Virus record (IMG/VR): IMGVR_UViG_3300044858_000980
Location: 1 to 20,654 of that record
Reading direction: 5' to 3' (one strand)
Length of the DNA stretch: 20,654 nt
Origin: a virus
Positions 1-8,139 of the stretch are shown here, one piece after another (the stretch's first letter is position 1; each line of letters begins with the position of its first letter). The notes beneath the pieces are model-generated. The model ran no database searches. It had not been told where the DNA came from and saw only the letters and a program-made list of their open reading frames with translations. The position numbers and the translations under genes were made by a program.

Positions 1-782
1 TCAATCTCATCTTTACAGTATTGAGTTCCAATGTAAGCGTACTTCTGTGCGTCTAGGTGTTTGCCTAGTTTATTAGCAGCCTCACTAGCCCACCTACACA
101 CTGCTGCTAGTTCAACATTCCATCCAGCACTGTGCTTGTCTGCTGAATCAAAACATTTCTCTGCGTTCTCTAACAGCATTTCCCATTGGGCGAACATGTA
201 GAGTTCACGACAGAGATAGACCCAAAGCCTTACATCATGCGGAGATTCGTTTACCCCTGCCACTAGCATTGGTAGGTATTTGCCTCTTGACTTAGTAGCA
301 TCAGGTTCGTGATGAATCACTGCCCCTGGTATGTCACAGTGAACTTCTTTCGAGTCCAGTGAAGGCATTGCTACTTCGTGAATAGGTGCTTTCCAGTAAT
401 AACCGTGTCTTGCGTGTAGGCGATTTACTTTCCAAGTGTTGCCAGTGTTAATGTCTGTCCAACCACGAGTGGCATCTTTAAGCCAATGCTTCTTTACTTT
501 CTTGACAAAATCTTTACTAAGAGTTTCATCCAAGTCCAGTGAAAGAAGTACATCTACTGAAGGGTCTACTAGGGATAGTGCTGTATTTCTAGCAACATCA
601 AACCGCCAAGGTCTTACAGTGATCTTATGAACAATCACTCCTTGGCTTTCTAGTAGAGCCACAGTGTCATCATCAGAGCCAGTGTCACACACCAGTCTGT
701 AGTCAAAATCTTTAGTTGCCTCACACCATCTAAGGGCGTGCTTGGCTTCATTAAGTGCTATCGCATAAGCTCCGAGTTTCAT
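1..782 (-). CDS. Family 2-like (GT-A) glycosyltransferase, 3' end cut by window
   Basis: Translating the minus strand from ATG at 782 gives an open frame of 260 codons that runs off the window edge, so the C-terminus is missing. GT-A hallmarks are visible: DTGSDDDT at residues 33-40 (the nucleotide-binding Asp region of family 2 enzymes), FDVARN at 61-66, and the metal-binding DxD motif in LSLDLDE at 80-86. After about residue 185 the chain becomes helical and Trp/Ala/Glu-rich, suggestive of TPR-like repeats, as in some WcaA/SunS-type enzymes. AAGG sits 7 bases before the start, in the 35-base gap after the third glycine-rich gene. Known role of the family: transfer of a sugar from a nucleotide-sugar donor. 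The acceptor is unknown; the position next to fibre genes makes a virion-protein or surface-glycan target an inference. The family call is fairly secure, the substrate is not. Confidence 0.82.
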   Translation of the reverse strand, partial: MKLGAYAIALNEAKHALRWCEATKDFDYRLVCDTGSDDDTVALLESQGVIVHKITVRPWRFDVARNTALSLVDPSVDVLLSLDLDETLSKDFVKKVKKHWLKDATRGWTDINTGNTWKVNRLHARHGYYWKAPIHEVAMPSLDSKEVHCDIPGAVIHHEPDATKSRGKYLPMLVAGVNESPHDVRLWVYLCRELYMFAQWEMLLENAEKCFDSADKHSAGWNVELAAVCRWASEAANKLGKHLDAQKYAYIGTQYCKDEI

Positions 783-817
783 ACGCTTACCTTATTACAC
801 ACTGAGTTAGAAAGGGT

Positions 818-1672
818 TTAAGCCCAACTTACGTTTCCTGTGCCAGCAGTCACTGTTGTTACCTTAAATCCACCGCTAGGACTGGCAGTAGTTCCTGTTA
901 AACCTGCTCCGATAGTGATGGTTTTTGAGTCTGGATATTTTAGAATTACTGTGCCTGAGCCGCCATTAACACCGTTTGTACCAGTGCCAAAACATCCACC
1001 ACCACCGTTTCCAGTATTTGCTGCACCTGTTGTTCCTGTAGTGGCGGCAACTGGTGTTCCAGCACCACCCGAGGCTCTTGTTACAGAAGAACCAGTAATA
1101 GAACTGGCTGTACCAGCACCAGCAGCACCAGCACCACCGCCACTTGTACTTCCTCCAGCACCACCTGAACCTCCACCACCTGCACTTTGGTCACTTCCTC
1201 CAGTAACAGAACCACCAGCATATCCTTCTACTGGTGAATAACTACCAGCATTTCCAGTTCCACCAACTCCATCTGCTCTACCGCCACCGCCACCGCCAGA
1301 ACCACCTGAACGGCCACTTTCTTTTATCCCATCACCAGCACCAGGTTGATTTCCATCACCGCCTCCACCGCCACCTGAGCGTGTAATAGTGCTAAACACA
1401 GAATTACTACCACTAGCACCTCTACCGTCTGTTCCATTCCCTGCAATACCACCTGCACCGCCACCGCCAACAGTGACTGTGTAATTGGTTGATGCAGTTA
1501 ATCCAGTTAATGTTGCAGTTCCATAACCTCCAGCACCTCCACCGCCAGTACCAGCGTGCCAACTTCCACCACTTCCACCGCCTCCAGCAATAACTAAATA
1601 CTCAACATCAAATGGAATTACAGTGACTCCATCCCAAAAGGAATCAGACTCTCTAAAACTTCTGATAGTCAC
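818..1672 (-). CDS. Glycine-rich tail fibre/adhesin-like protein, paralog 3
   Basis: 284 aa starting at GTG (1672-1670), which shares one base with the TAG stop of the 114-aa gene upstream (TAGTG). The N-terminus carries VTVIPFDVEYLVIAGGGG (about residues 16-33), followed by long Gly/Ser/Ala tracts broken by short beta-type motifs: TASTNYTVTVGGGG, NSVFSTITRSGGGG and ITGSSVTRASGG. The last ~45 residues (VILKYPDSKTITIGAGL to GNVSWA) are nearly identical to those of the proteins at 2038 and 2961. This is the glycine-rich domain architecture known from phage tail tip and receptor-binding adhesins, where Gly-rich loops pack as polyglycine-II-like helices. Receptor contact is inferred from architecture and location. 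The third of three paralogs, it lies directly before the glycosyltransferase. Confidence 0.85.
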   Translation of the reverse strand: MTIRSFRESDSFWDGVTVIPFDVEYLVIAGGGGSGGSWHAGTGGGGAGGYGTATLTGLTASTNYTVTVGGGGAGGIAGNGTDGRGASGSNSVFSTITRSGGGGGGDGNQPGAGDGIKESGRSGGSGGGGGGRADGVGGTGNAGSYSPVEGYAGGSVTGGSDQSAGGGGSGGAGGSTSGGGAGAAGAGTASSITGSSVTRASGGAGTPVAATTGTTGAANTGNGGGGCFGTGTNGVNGGSGTVILKYPDSKTITIGAGLTGTTASPSGGFKVTTVTAGTGNVSWA

Positions 1673-2016
1673 TAGACTCGCTCAATCCAGTTCAGTGAAT
1701 CCTCATCCCAATCCCATAGACCTTCACCTTCTGGGCGAGGTACAGGAGATTCCCATAGACAAATATCTTCATTTAGTAACCAAGACTCATAAGGCTTAGG
1801 AGGAATAAAAGCATCTCTTACACTGTCAAAGGTGTAACCAATGCCAGCATAGTTCTTACGATAATTATTGTTGTAGGAGGTACGCTTGCAAGTTTGTCCT
1901 CTAAAGTTGCCATACCAAGTTTCAGTGTCTAAGCCTTCGATTAGCTCAGTTTCGTCAATGCCAGTGATTACTTCAGTGACAATGTTATTCTCATCTAAAA
2001 ACGCATAATGAGCCAT
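1672..2016 (-). CDS. Conserved 114-aa phage protein of the tail-fibre region
   Basis: 114 aa with a clear AAGGAG ribosome binding site 7 bases before ATG at 2016. It begins MAHYAFLDENNIVTEVITG and contains WYGNFRGQTCKRTSYN, RKNYAGIGYTFD and a Trp-rich C-terminus (SWLLNEDICLWESPVPRP). From memory, the MAHYAFLDENNIV/KNYAGIGYT pattern recurs in many marine and freshwater phages, including cyanophages, usually near tail-fibre genes. Its biochemical role is not known to me. It sits between the second and third glycine-rich fibre genes, sharing a base with the latter, which argues for a structural or fibre-associated role. It has no signal peptide or membrane segment and no recognised catalytic motif. 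Confidence 0.85.
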   Translation of the reverse strand: MAHYAFLDENNIVTEVITGIDETELIEGLDTETWYGNFRGQTCKRTSYNNNYRKNYAGIGYTFDSVRDAFIPPKPYESWLLNEDICLWESPVPRPEGEGLWDWDEDSLNWIERV

Positions 2017-2037
2017 TTATTTTCTCCTTGATTTCAT

Positions 2038-2961
2038 TTAAGCCCAACTAACATTACCAGTACCTGCAGTGAATGTGGTAACTTTGAAGCCACCTGAAGG
2101 TGAGGCTGTAGTACCAGTAAGTCCAGCACCAATGGTAATAGTTTTTGAGTCTGGGTATTTCAAAATCACTACACCTGAACCACCATTACCACCTGTTCTA
2201 GTACCACCAAAATTATTAGCACCTGAACCGCCGCCACCTGTGTTTGCACTTCCAGCAGAACCATTTGTATTTGGAGTGCCAGAAGCATTTGCTCCGCCAC
2301 CTGTTCCGCCAGTACCGCCAGTGCCAGAAAAATAAGCAGCACCACCACCGCCTCCAGCGTAAGTTACAGATGAACCTGTAATTGAAACTGCTACGCCATT
2401 TCCGCCGTTGCCACCAATGGTATTAGTTGTTGAATTACCTCCAACAGCCCCTGCACCACCACCACCGCCAGAGCCACCGCCAGTTGTGGCACTTCCACCG
2501 TCATAACCTTGGTTAGCAGTTCCATTTCCCTTTACACCATTGGCTGAACTTGAGCCTCCACCACTTCCACCATTTCTACCAGAGTGATTACCATTACCAT
2601 CTGGGTTTTGACCCTCGACACCACCACCTCCACCGCCTGTGGAAGTTATTGTAGAAAATACAGAATTAGCACCATTACCACCATAAGTAGTTGTACCAGT
2701 GCCACCAGCCCCAACAGTGACTGTGTAGTTAGTTGATACAGCAAGAGATAAAGCACTTTCTAAACTGCCCCCACCACCAGTTGCAGTGACTGTAGAACGA
2801 AGTCCTCCACCTCCACCTCCACCACTACCGTTAGCGTTAGTAAAAGGCCCACCACCACCAGCACCACCACCAGCAACAACTAAATAATTTACAATTAGTG
2901 GAAGTACAGTGTTATTACTATTAAACCTAACACCAGCATCTCTGAATCTATTCACTGTCAT
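2038..2961 (-). CDS. Glycine-rich tail fibre/adhesin-like protein, paralog 2
   Basis: The ATG at 2961-2959 is preferred (307 aa). It overlaps the stop of the preceding gene as TAATG and starts MTVNRF, aligning with MTVSRL of paralog 1. An in-frame TTG three codons further upstream (2970) is possible but would lengthen the overlap. The N-terminal anchor differs slightly from the other two copies (VLPLIVNYLVVAGGG rather than VIPFDVEYLVIAGGG). The body is Gly/Asn/Ser/Thr-rich with the same recurring beta motifs (TNYTVTVGAGG, NSVFSTITSTGG, ITGSSVTYAGG), and the C-terminal ~45 residues are shared with the other copies. A glycine-rich phage adhesin/fibre role is inferred. Its middle is the longest and most Asn-rich of the three. 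Confidence 0.84.
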   Translation of the reverse strand: MTVNRFRDAGVRFNSNNTVLPLIVNYLVVAGGGAGGGGPFTNANGSGGGGGGGLRSTVTATGGGGSLESALSLAVSTNYTVTVGAGGTGTTTYGGNGANSVFSTITSTGGGGGGVEGQNPDGNGNHSGRNGGSGGGSSSANGVKGNGTANQGYDGGSATTGGGSGGGGGAGAVGGNSTTNTIGGNGGNGVAVSITGSSVTYAGGGGGAAYFSGTGGTGGTGGGANASGTPNTNGSAGSANTGGGGSGANNFGGTRTGGNGGSGVVILKYPDSKTITIGAGLTGTTASPSGGFKVTTFTAGTGNVSWA

Positions 2962-3863
2962 TATGCCCAACTCACATTTCCAGTACCAGCAGTCACTGTA
3001 GTTACCTTAAATCCGCCACTTGGGGCTGCTGTAGTTCCTGTAAGTCCTGCTCCAATAGTAATTGTTTTTGAGTCTGGATATTTCAAAATCACTGTTCCTG
3101 AGCCACCTGCTGCACCGTTGTAAAGAGCAGTAGAACCAGTACCACCACCACCTCCACCACCGCCGCCAGTATTTACTGTTCCTGCAGTTGGGGCGGCTAC
3201 ACCACTACCATTAGAAATAAGAGTTCCACCAGTGCCACCTCCACCACTGCCACCAGTTGCAGCAACTGGAGTACCGCCACTAAAATTATTTGCACTAGCA
3301 CCACCACCACCACCTGCTCTAGTAACAGATGAGCCAGTTATTGAACTTGCAGAACCATTTCCACCAGTTCCTCCCCAACTACTTTGCGTAGTTGTTTGTC
3401 CAGCAGCACTAGCACCTCCACCGCCACCTGATGAATAGTTACCACCTGCACCAAAAGAGTCACCACCAGCATTACCTTGGCCTGAAGGAGAAGCAGCACC
3501 GCCTGCTGTTTGACCACCTGTTGAGCCACCACCGCCACCTGAGCCACCACTTCCTGCAGTTGCTCCACCTGCACCACCACCCGCTGCACCTTTTCCGCCA
3601 CCAGTAGAAGTAACAGTGCTAAATACTGAGTTAGAACCATTTGTATTGTTTGCGCCACCACCACCAACTGTGACTGTGTAGTTGGTTGATGCAGTTAATG
3701 AAGTTAATGTTGCAGTTTTGTAACCACCAGCACCTCCGCCACCGCCGCAATAATCGTGGCCACCGCCACCACCTGCGACTATTAAATACTCAACATCAAA
3801 TGGAATTACAGTGACTTGATCCCAAAACTTACCTTTATTTCCCTTTAATCGAGAAACTGTCAT
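2961..3863 (-). CDS. Glycine-rich tail fibre/adhesin-like protein, paralog 1
   Basis: 300 aa from ATG at 3863, two bases after the stop of the 109-aa protein; the upstream Shine-Dalgarno is weak, so translational coupling is likely. Order of elements: short basic N-terminus (MTVSRLKGNKGKF), anchor VTVIPFDVEYLIVAGGGG (residues 17-34), a body of about 220 residues with GGGG blocks and the motifs TASTNYTVTVGGGG, NSVFSTVTSTGGG and ITGSSVTRAGGGGG, then the shared C-terminal ~45 residues ending GNVSWA. This matches the glycine-rich adhesin type seen at phage tail tips. The anchor is closer to paralog 3 than to the neighbouring paralog 2, so the set did not arise by a single simple tandem copy, or conversion has occurred since. 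Confidence 0.85.
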   Translation of the reverse strand: MTVSRLKGNKGKFWDQVTVIPFDVEYLIVAGGGGGHDYCGGGGGAGGYKTATLTSLTASTNYTVTVGGGGANNTNGSNSVFSTVTSTGGGKGAAGGGAGGATAGSGGSGGGGGSTGGQTAGGAASPSGQGNAGGDSFGAGGNYSSGGGGGASAAGQTTTQSSWGGTGGNGSASSITGSSVTRAGGGGGASANNFSGGTPVAATGGSGGGGTGGTLISNGSGVAAPTAGTVNTGGGGGGGGGTGSTALYNGAAGGSGTVILKYPDSKTITIGAGLTGTTAAPSGGFKVTTVTAGTGNVSWA

Positions 3864-3865
3864 AG

Positions 3866-4195
3866 TTAGGAAATTTCTGAGCCAAAGGCATTAAAAGACA
3901 TATCAGCACTTGAGGCATAGACAGTGACAACATCTGTTGCATCTAGGGTGATTCCCAATGTCAGTGCGATTGAATCATTTGCTGCTAGTGGAACATCATA
4001 AGCAAGATAATGCTTGTCCTCTAATGTTGCTCCAGCAGGGCGTACAGCAATACGATATGAACCAGCAGCGGCTGCTTTGTTAGCCACTACAAGTGTTGAT
4101 ACCACTGCATCTGTTGCCGAAGGAACAGTGTAAAGTGTTGTAGCAGTAGTAGCCGCAGGTTCTGCTTGACCTAATACTTTGTAAATTGTTGGCAT
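3866..4195 (-). CDS. 109-aa virion-associated protein of unknown function
   Basis: 109 aa with an AAGGAG ribosome binding site 6 bases before ATG at 4195. The sequence is almost entirely beta-type and Ala/Thr/Val-rich (LYTVPSATDAVVSTLVVANK, SYRIAVRPAG, YLAYDVPLAANDSIAL, DVVTVYASSADMSFNAFG), with no signal peptide or Cys. From memory, similar short beta-sandwich-looking proteins with a TLYTVP start and a YDVPL/NDSI middle are common near fibre genes of environmental phages, where they are usually called structural. A capsid decoration, fibre base or trimerisation role is possible but not shown. It lies between the collagen-like protein and the glycine-rich paralogs. Confidence 0.8.
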   Translation of the reverse strand: MPTIYKVLGQAEPAATTATTLYTVPSATDAVVSTLVVANKAAAAGSYRIAVRPAGATLEDKHYLAYDVPLAANDSIALTLGITLDATDVVTVYASSADMSFNAFGSEIS

Positions 4196-4208
4196 TATTT
4201 CTCCTTAG

Positions 4209-5875
<1,667 letters not shown>

Positions 5876-5884
5876 GCGAATCTC

Positions 5885-6139
5885 CTAAGTTACAGTGTAT
5901 CCAGCAGCAGTAAGTACAGCAGCTTCAGCGTCAGTTACAGTGTAAATGTGACCACCGTAATAAACATCAGTGAAGTATCCCACACCTGGGTAGGACTCGG
6001 TTAGTGTACCGTCATTTTTAATCCATACATTGACCCCCTTACGAACACCATTAGCAAAGAACTTTGCTGGTGAACTACCTCTGTCCTCTGGGAGAGTTGG
6101 AGGTTCGAATGATCTGTAAGGGGGTTCAAATGTAGGCAT
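5885..6139 (-). CDS. 84-aa protein of unknown function, Pro/aromatic-rich N-terminus
   Basis: 84 aa from ATG at 6139, which shares one base with the stop of the 35-aa gene upstream (TAATG); AGGAAAGAAG precedes it. The N-terminus has a partly repeated FEPP motif (TFEPPYRSFEPPTLPEDRG). The middle (KGVNVWIKNDGTLTESYPGVGYFTDVYYGG) is beta-rich and aromatic, and the C-terminus (YTVTDAEAAVLTAAGYTVT) looks like a short helix-strand. There is no Cys, signal peptide or membrane span. I do not recognise a family. Its place at the head of the fibre genes suggests a small structural or assembly protein. Confidence 0.75.
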   Translation of the reverse strand: MPTFEPPYRSFEPPTLPEDRGSSPAKFFANGVRKGVNVWIKNDGTLTESYPGVGYFTDVYYGGHIYTVTDAEAAVLTAAGYTVT

Positions 6140-6246
6140 TACTTCTTCTTTCCTAATTTCTTTAGGTCGGCTCCAGTAATCTTCTTCTTATCGCCAGCCA
6201 CTGCCGCTAAACGCTTTTGGGCTGGTGTGTATTTGCTGTATGGCAT
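6139..6246 (-). CDS. 35-aa basic microprotein
   Basis: A 35-codon frame from ATG at 6246 (AAAAGG 7 bases upstream) to TAA at 6139. It is flanked by TAATG overlaps on both sides, so it fills exactly the space between two genes. The protein starts MPYSKYTPAQKRLAAVAG, continues with KKKITGADLKKLG and ends in a Lys run; 11 of 35 residues are Lys or Arg. From memory, short proteins with an AQKxLAAVA...KITGADLK pattern recur in environmental phages near structural genes, which supports that it is a real gene. Function unknown; nucleic-acid contact or head packaging is only suggested by charge. Confidence 0.72.
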   Translation of the reverse strand: MPYSKYTPAQKRLAAVAGDKKKITGADLKKLGKKK

Positions 6247-6506
6247 TATTTACCTTTTGCACTAGTAGTTGGTTTTTTAATTTTTCCACGAGCACGATTT
6301 AATAGTCGAGCATCTTCTTTTCTATTACCATAGGTGGTTTCAGTAATAACATTTCTTGCATCTGCTAGTTGATCTGTTAAACGCCCAGGATATTGTTTTT
6401 GTACTCTTTTTACCAAATTATTTACAAATTGAGCATCCTTGCGATTTTTAGCCATTACTTTGCGAGCTGATGGCTTTGTAGGTTCTGATTTTTTTTTGGT
6501 TGCCAT
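6246..6506 (-). CDS. 86-aa basic protein of unknown function
   Basis: 86 aa, ATG at 6506 within a TAATG overlap; upstream AAGAAAGAAG acts as a purine-rich ribosome binding site. Both termini are Lys/Arg-rich (MATKKKSEPTKPSARK; RGKIKKPTTSAKGK). The centre is a predicted helical segment with alternating charge and hydrophobics (AQFVNNLVKRVQKQYPGRL, DQLADARNVI), which could fold as a helical hairpin with basic tails. Family not recognised. It is part of a run of five consecutive basic small genes directly after the major capsid gene. Confidence 0.75.
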   Translation of the reverse strand: MATKKKSEPTKPSARKVMAKNRKDAQFVNNLVKRVQKQYPGRLTDQLADARNVITETTYGNRKEDARLLNRARGKIKKPTTSAKGK

Positions 6507-6664
6507 TATTTCTTCTTTCTTGATACTGCTGCATTATCCACTAGATTTGGATAAGGACGACCTGCTGCTTTGGCTCTTGCTTTGGCTTGAGTCTTCTGTG
6601 CAGGAGTTAATGTTTTAGAAGTTTTCTTTGGGTTCTTTGTATCCCAAAATGCTTTCTTCTTCAC
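6506..6664 (-). CDS. 52-aa basic microprotein with GTG start
   Basis: The frame runs from GTG at 6664 to TAA at 6506. AAGGA lies 5 bases before the GTG, and the GTG shares its first base with the TAG stop of the preceding gene (TAGTG). No ATG in this frame gives a better start. The protein begins (M)KKKAFWDTKNPKK, then has a helical Ala/Lys segment (LTPAQKTQAKARAKAAGRPYPN) and ends SRKKK; 16 of 52 residues are Lys or Arg. The PAQKxxAKARAKAAGRPYPN segment looks like a conserved phage motif to me, but no function is known. Confidence 0.7.
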   Translation of the reverse strand: MKKKAFWDTKNPKKTSKTLTPAQKTQAKARAKAAGRPYPNLVDNAAVSRKKK

Positions 6665-6783
6665 TACATTCCTTTTTTGGATTTCATTTTTTTGTCATTT
6701 GCCATTTGCTTTTTACGAGCAGTGGCAGCAGCAGCCTTACCTTTTACAGTGTAAGGGAATTCTTTTTTTCCTACTTTTGGCAT
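6664..6783 (-). CDS. 39-aa basic microprotein, MPKVGKKEFPYT type
   Basis: The frame runs from ATG at 6783 (AAAGG 8 bases upstream, one base after the stop of the 101-aa gene) to TAG at 6664. It starts MPKVGKKEFPYTVKGKAAAA and has a Lys-rich C-terminus; 13 of 39 residues are Lys or Arg. From memory, the motif M-P-x-V-G-K-K-x-F-P-Y-T-x-x-G-K-A-A-A is one of the most repeated short phage ORFs in aquatic viral metagenomes, so this is very likely a genuine gene missed by length cut-offs. Function unknown; virion incorporation or DNA condensation are guesses from charge and location. Confidence 0.78.
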   Translation of the reverse strand: MPKVGKKEFPYTVKGKAAAATARKKQMANDKKMKSKKGM

Positions 6784-6784
6784 A

Positions 6785-7090
6785 TTACTTACCTTTCTTG
6801 TTTCTGTTTGATATTGCTGCTGCTTTCTTTTTAGCATCAGCCTTGCTACTTGCTCCCCACGCTTGTAAGGATAGTAGAAGTCTTGTTGGTTCTCCGTTTG
6901 GTTTTCTTTCTGGTCCAGGCATACTGCCCATTCTTGCTAAGAAAGATGCACGACGAGGATTGTTGCCTGATTTCACTGGGGCTTTTAATGTGCCACCAGT
7001 TTGTGCTTTGTAGGAAGCACGACCTGTGGCGTTCAATCCGCCCTTTGGGTTCTTGCCTTCTTTGCGTTGCCACGCTGCTGTCTTTGCCAC
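6785..7090 (-). CDS. 101-aa basic protein, WxRKEGKNPKGGLNATGRASY family
   Basis: 101 aa from GTG at 7090; AAGGA sits 6 bases upstream. N-terminal motif WQRKEGKNPKGGLNATGRASY at residues 7-27, then NNPRRASFLARMGSMPGPE (about 43-61), GEPTRLLLSLQAWG and a Lys/Ala-rich C-terminus. From memory this resembles a family of small phage proteins with the W-x-R-K-E-G-K-N-P-x-G-G-L-N signature (I recall the label DUF6321, which should be checked). Function is unknown to me; the basic charge and position immediately after the capsid gene and its hairpins suggest a head- or DNA-associated protein. It is the largest member of the basic cluster. Confidence 0.82.
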   Translation of the reverse strand: MAKTAAWQRKEGKNPKGGLNATGRASYKAQTGGTLKAPVKSGNNPRRASFLARMGSMPGPERKPNGEPTRLLLSLQAWGASSKADAKKKAAAISNRNKKGK

Positions 7091-7110
7091 TGTAAGTCCT
7101 TAACTAAAGA

Positions 7111-7140
7111 GGTGGTGGAGCCATTGCTGACCCCACCACC
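7111..7140 (-). terminator. Stem-loop downstream of the major capsid gene
   Basis: Minus-strand RNA GGUGGUGGGG, a 10-base loop, then CUCCACCACC forms a continuous 10-bp stem with one G-U pair. On the plus strand that pair would be A-C, so the fold belongs to the minus transcript. The 3' side continues UCUUUAGUU, a weak U-run, so it may be a leaky terminator or an mRNA-stabilising hairpin behind the highly expressed capsid gene. Confidence 0.55.
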
Positions 7141-7144
7141 AGTG

Positions 7145-7160
7145 TAGCGATTAAACGCTA
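7145..7160 (-). other. Short hairpin abutting the capsid stop codon
   Basis: UAGCG and CGCUA flank a 6-base loop immediately after the capsid TAA, just upstream of the larger hairpin. Five base pairs only; together they form a tandem hairpin 3' end. Confidence 0.35.
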
Positions 7161-8120
7161 TTAGGAGTTGGCTCCGATTGAGCTTGAAGACTCAATACGG
7201 TAAATAGCATCTTCACGAAGAATGCTGTATCCAACAAAGTGCTTCCAGCCCATACCTTCGAAACGGCGTAGAGCGTCAGTCACTGGTACATCTACCATCA
7301 CTGGGTTTGAGGAATATCCTCCACCAGTTGAGAATGCCTTGGCAACTGCTTGACGGCCCATGATTAGTGTTCCATAAACATCAATGGTTCCAGTGGCAGC
7401 AGTTCCTGAACCATCTGATGCGTTTGCAAATAGCGGAGCACGAGATGTTTCAATGAACTGAACACCTTGGAAGTTACCAATTACACCGTTGTAGATGCCT
7501 GATGGGTCTGAATAGACATGTGGGTCTGCCCAGTTGGTTCCACCAGTTGCACCACGGAAGTCATAGGAAACATCTGGGTGGATGAATCCTTTGTACATTC
7601 CGTTGAATGTGCCAGCGTTGTTTGAGCGTAGGTTTGCAACCGCACGACGAACAGCATTGCCAGCAAGGGTATCTCCTGTAAGAACATTGGCACGAGAAGT
7701 ACCTGTTCCTGCGAAGATTGCGTTTGTACCTGTCTGGAAAGCGTTGCGAGCAACACCATCAATAGAGATACCAGCGTTGAAGCCAATTACATTGGCAACG
7801 ATTGGGTTCACTGCTGTGAAGGCAGTAGCACGCAACTTGGCTGATGTCTGAACAGCGTTACCGTATTCCTCAAGGGTTACAGTTACTTGTGAGTCATCCA
7901 ATGCAACTGGAGTCACTGTTCCTGTTTCGCCTAGTGGAGATGATGCTGCTGATAGATCAGCAATGATGGTGAACTTAACAGTTGCACCTGGGTTGGTTAG
8001 ATCAGTTGTCTGTACATCTACAACTGAGTCATAGTAAAGCTCTGGACGTAATGCGAAGTACATTAACTTCTCATACGCTGTCTGCGAAATGTTTAGATTC
8101 GCAATTTCTGTAATAGCCAT
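7161..8120 (-). CDS. Major capsid protein, N4-gp56-like HK97 fold
   Basis: 319 aa from ATG at 8120 (AAAGGAA about 9 bases upstream). It follows the scaffold-like gene directly. Recognisable pattern: MAITEIANLNISQTAYEKLMYFALRPELYYD at the N-terminus, TVTLEEYGNAVQTSAKL around residues 80-96 (the E-Y-G segment typical of N4-gp56-type major capsid proteins), GMYKGFIHPDVSYDFRG around 173-190, and a beta-rich C-terminus with MGWKHFVGYSILREDAIYRIES. The length is somewhat short but compatible with the family. No protease or cleavage delta-domain is visible. It forms the icosahedral shell. It is followed by tandem hairpins consistent with high expression. The assignment rests on pattern memory and gene order. 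Confidence 0.9.
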   Translation of the reverse strand: MAITEIANLNISQTAYEKLMYFALRPELYYDSVVDVQTTDLTNPGATVKFTIIADLSAASSPLGETGTVTPVALDDSQVTVTLEEYGNAVQTSAKLRATAFTAVNPIVANVIGFNAGISIDGVARNAFQTGTNAIFAGTGTSRANVLTGDTLAGNAVRRAVANLRSNNAGTFNGMYKGFIHPDVSYDFRGATGGTNWADPHVYSDPSGIYNGVIGNFQGVQFIETSRAPLFANASDGSGTAATGTIDVYGTLIMGRQAVAKAFSTGGGYSSNPVMVDVPVTDALRRFEGMGWKHFVGYSILREDAIYRIESSSSIGANS

Positions 8121-8139
8121 TCTGGACTATTCCTTTCGG

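Noticed and set aside
840-3438. Plus-strand Pro-rich open frames opposite the glycine-rich genes
   Set aside because: Gly codons read in reverse give Pro/Ala runs. They have no start context and conflict with the well-supported minus genes.
3338-3667. A 109-codon minus-strand frame rich in Val, Leu and Gln inside paralog 1
   Set aside because: Shifted reading of GGT/GCA repeats within the glycine-rich gene; no ribosome binding site and no distinct context.
6628-7095. Plus-strand hydrophobic Phe/Leu-rich frames resembling membrane proteins
   Set aside because: They are the complement of Lys-rich codons of the basic microgenes; no start signals.
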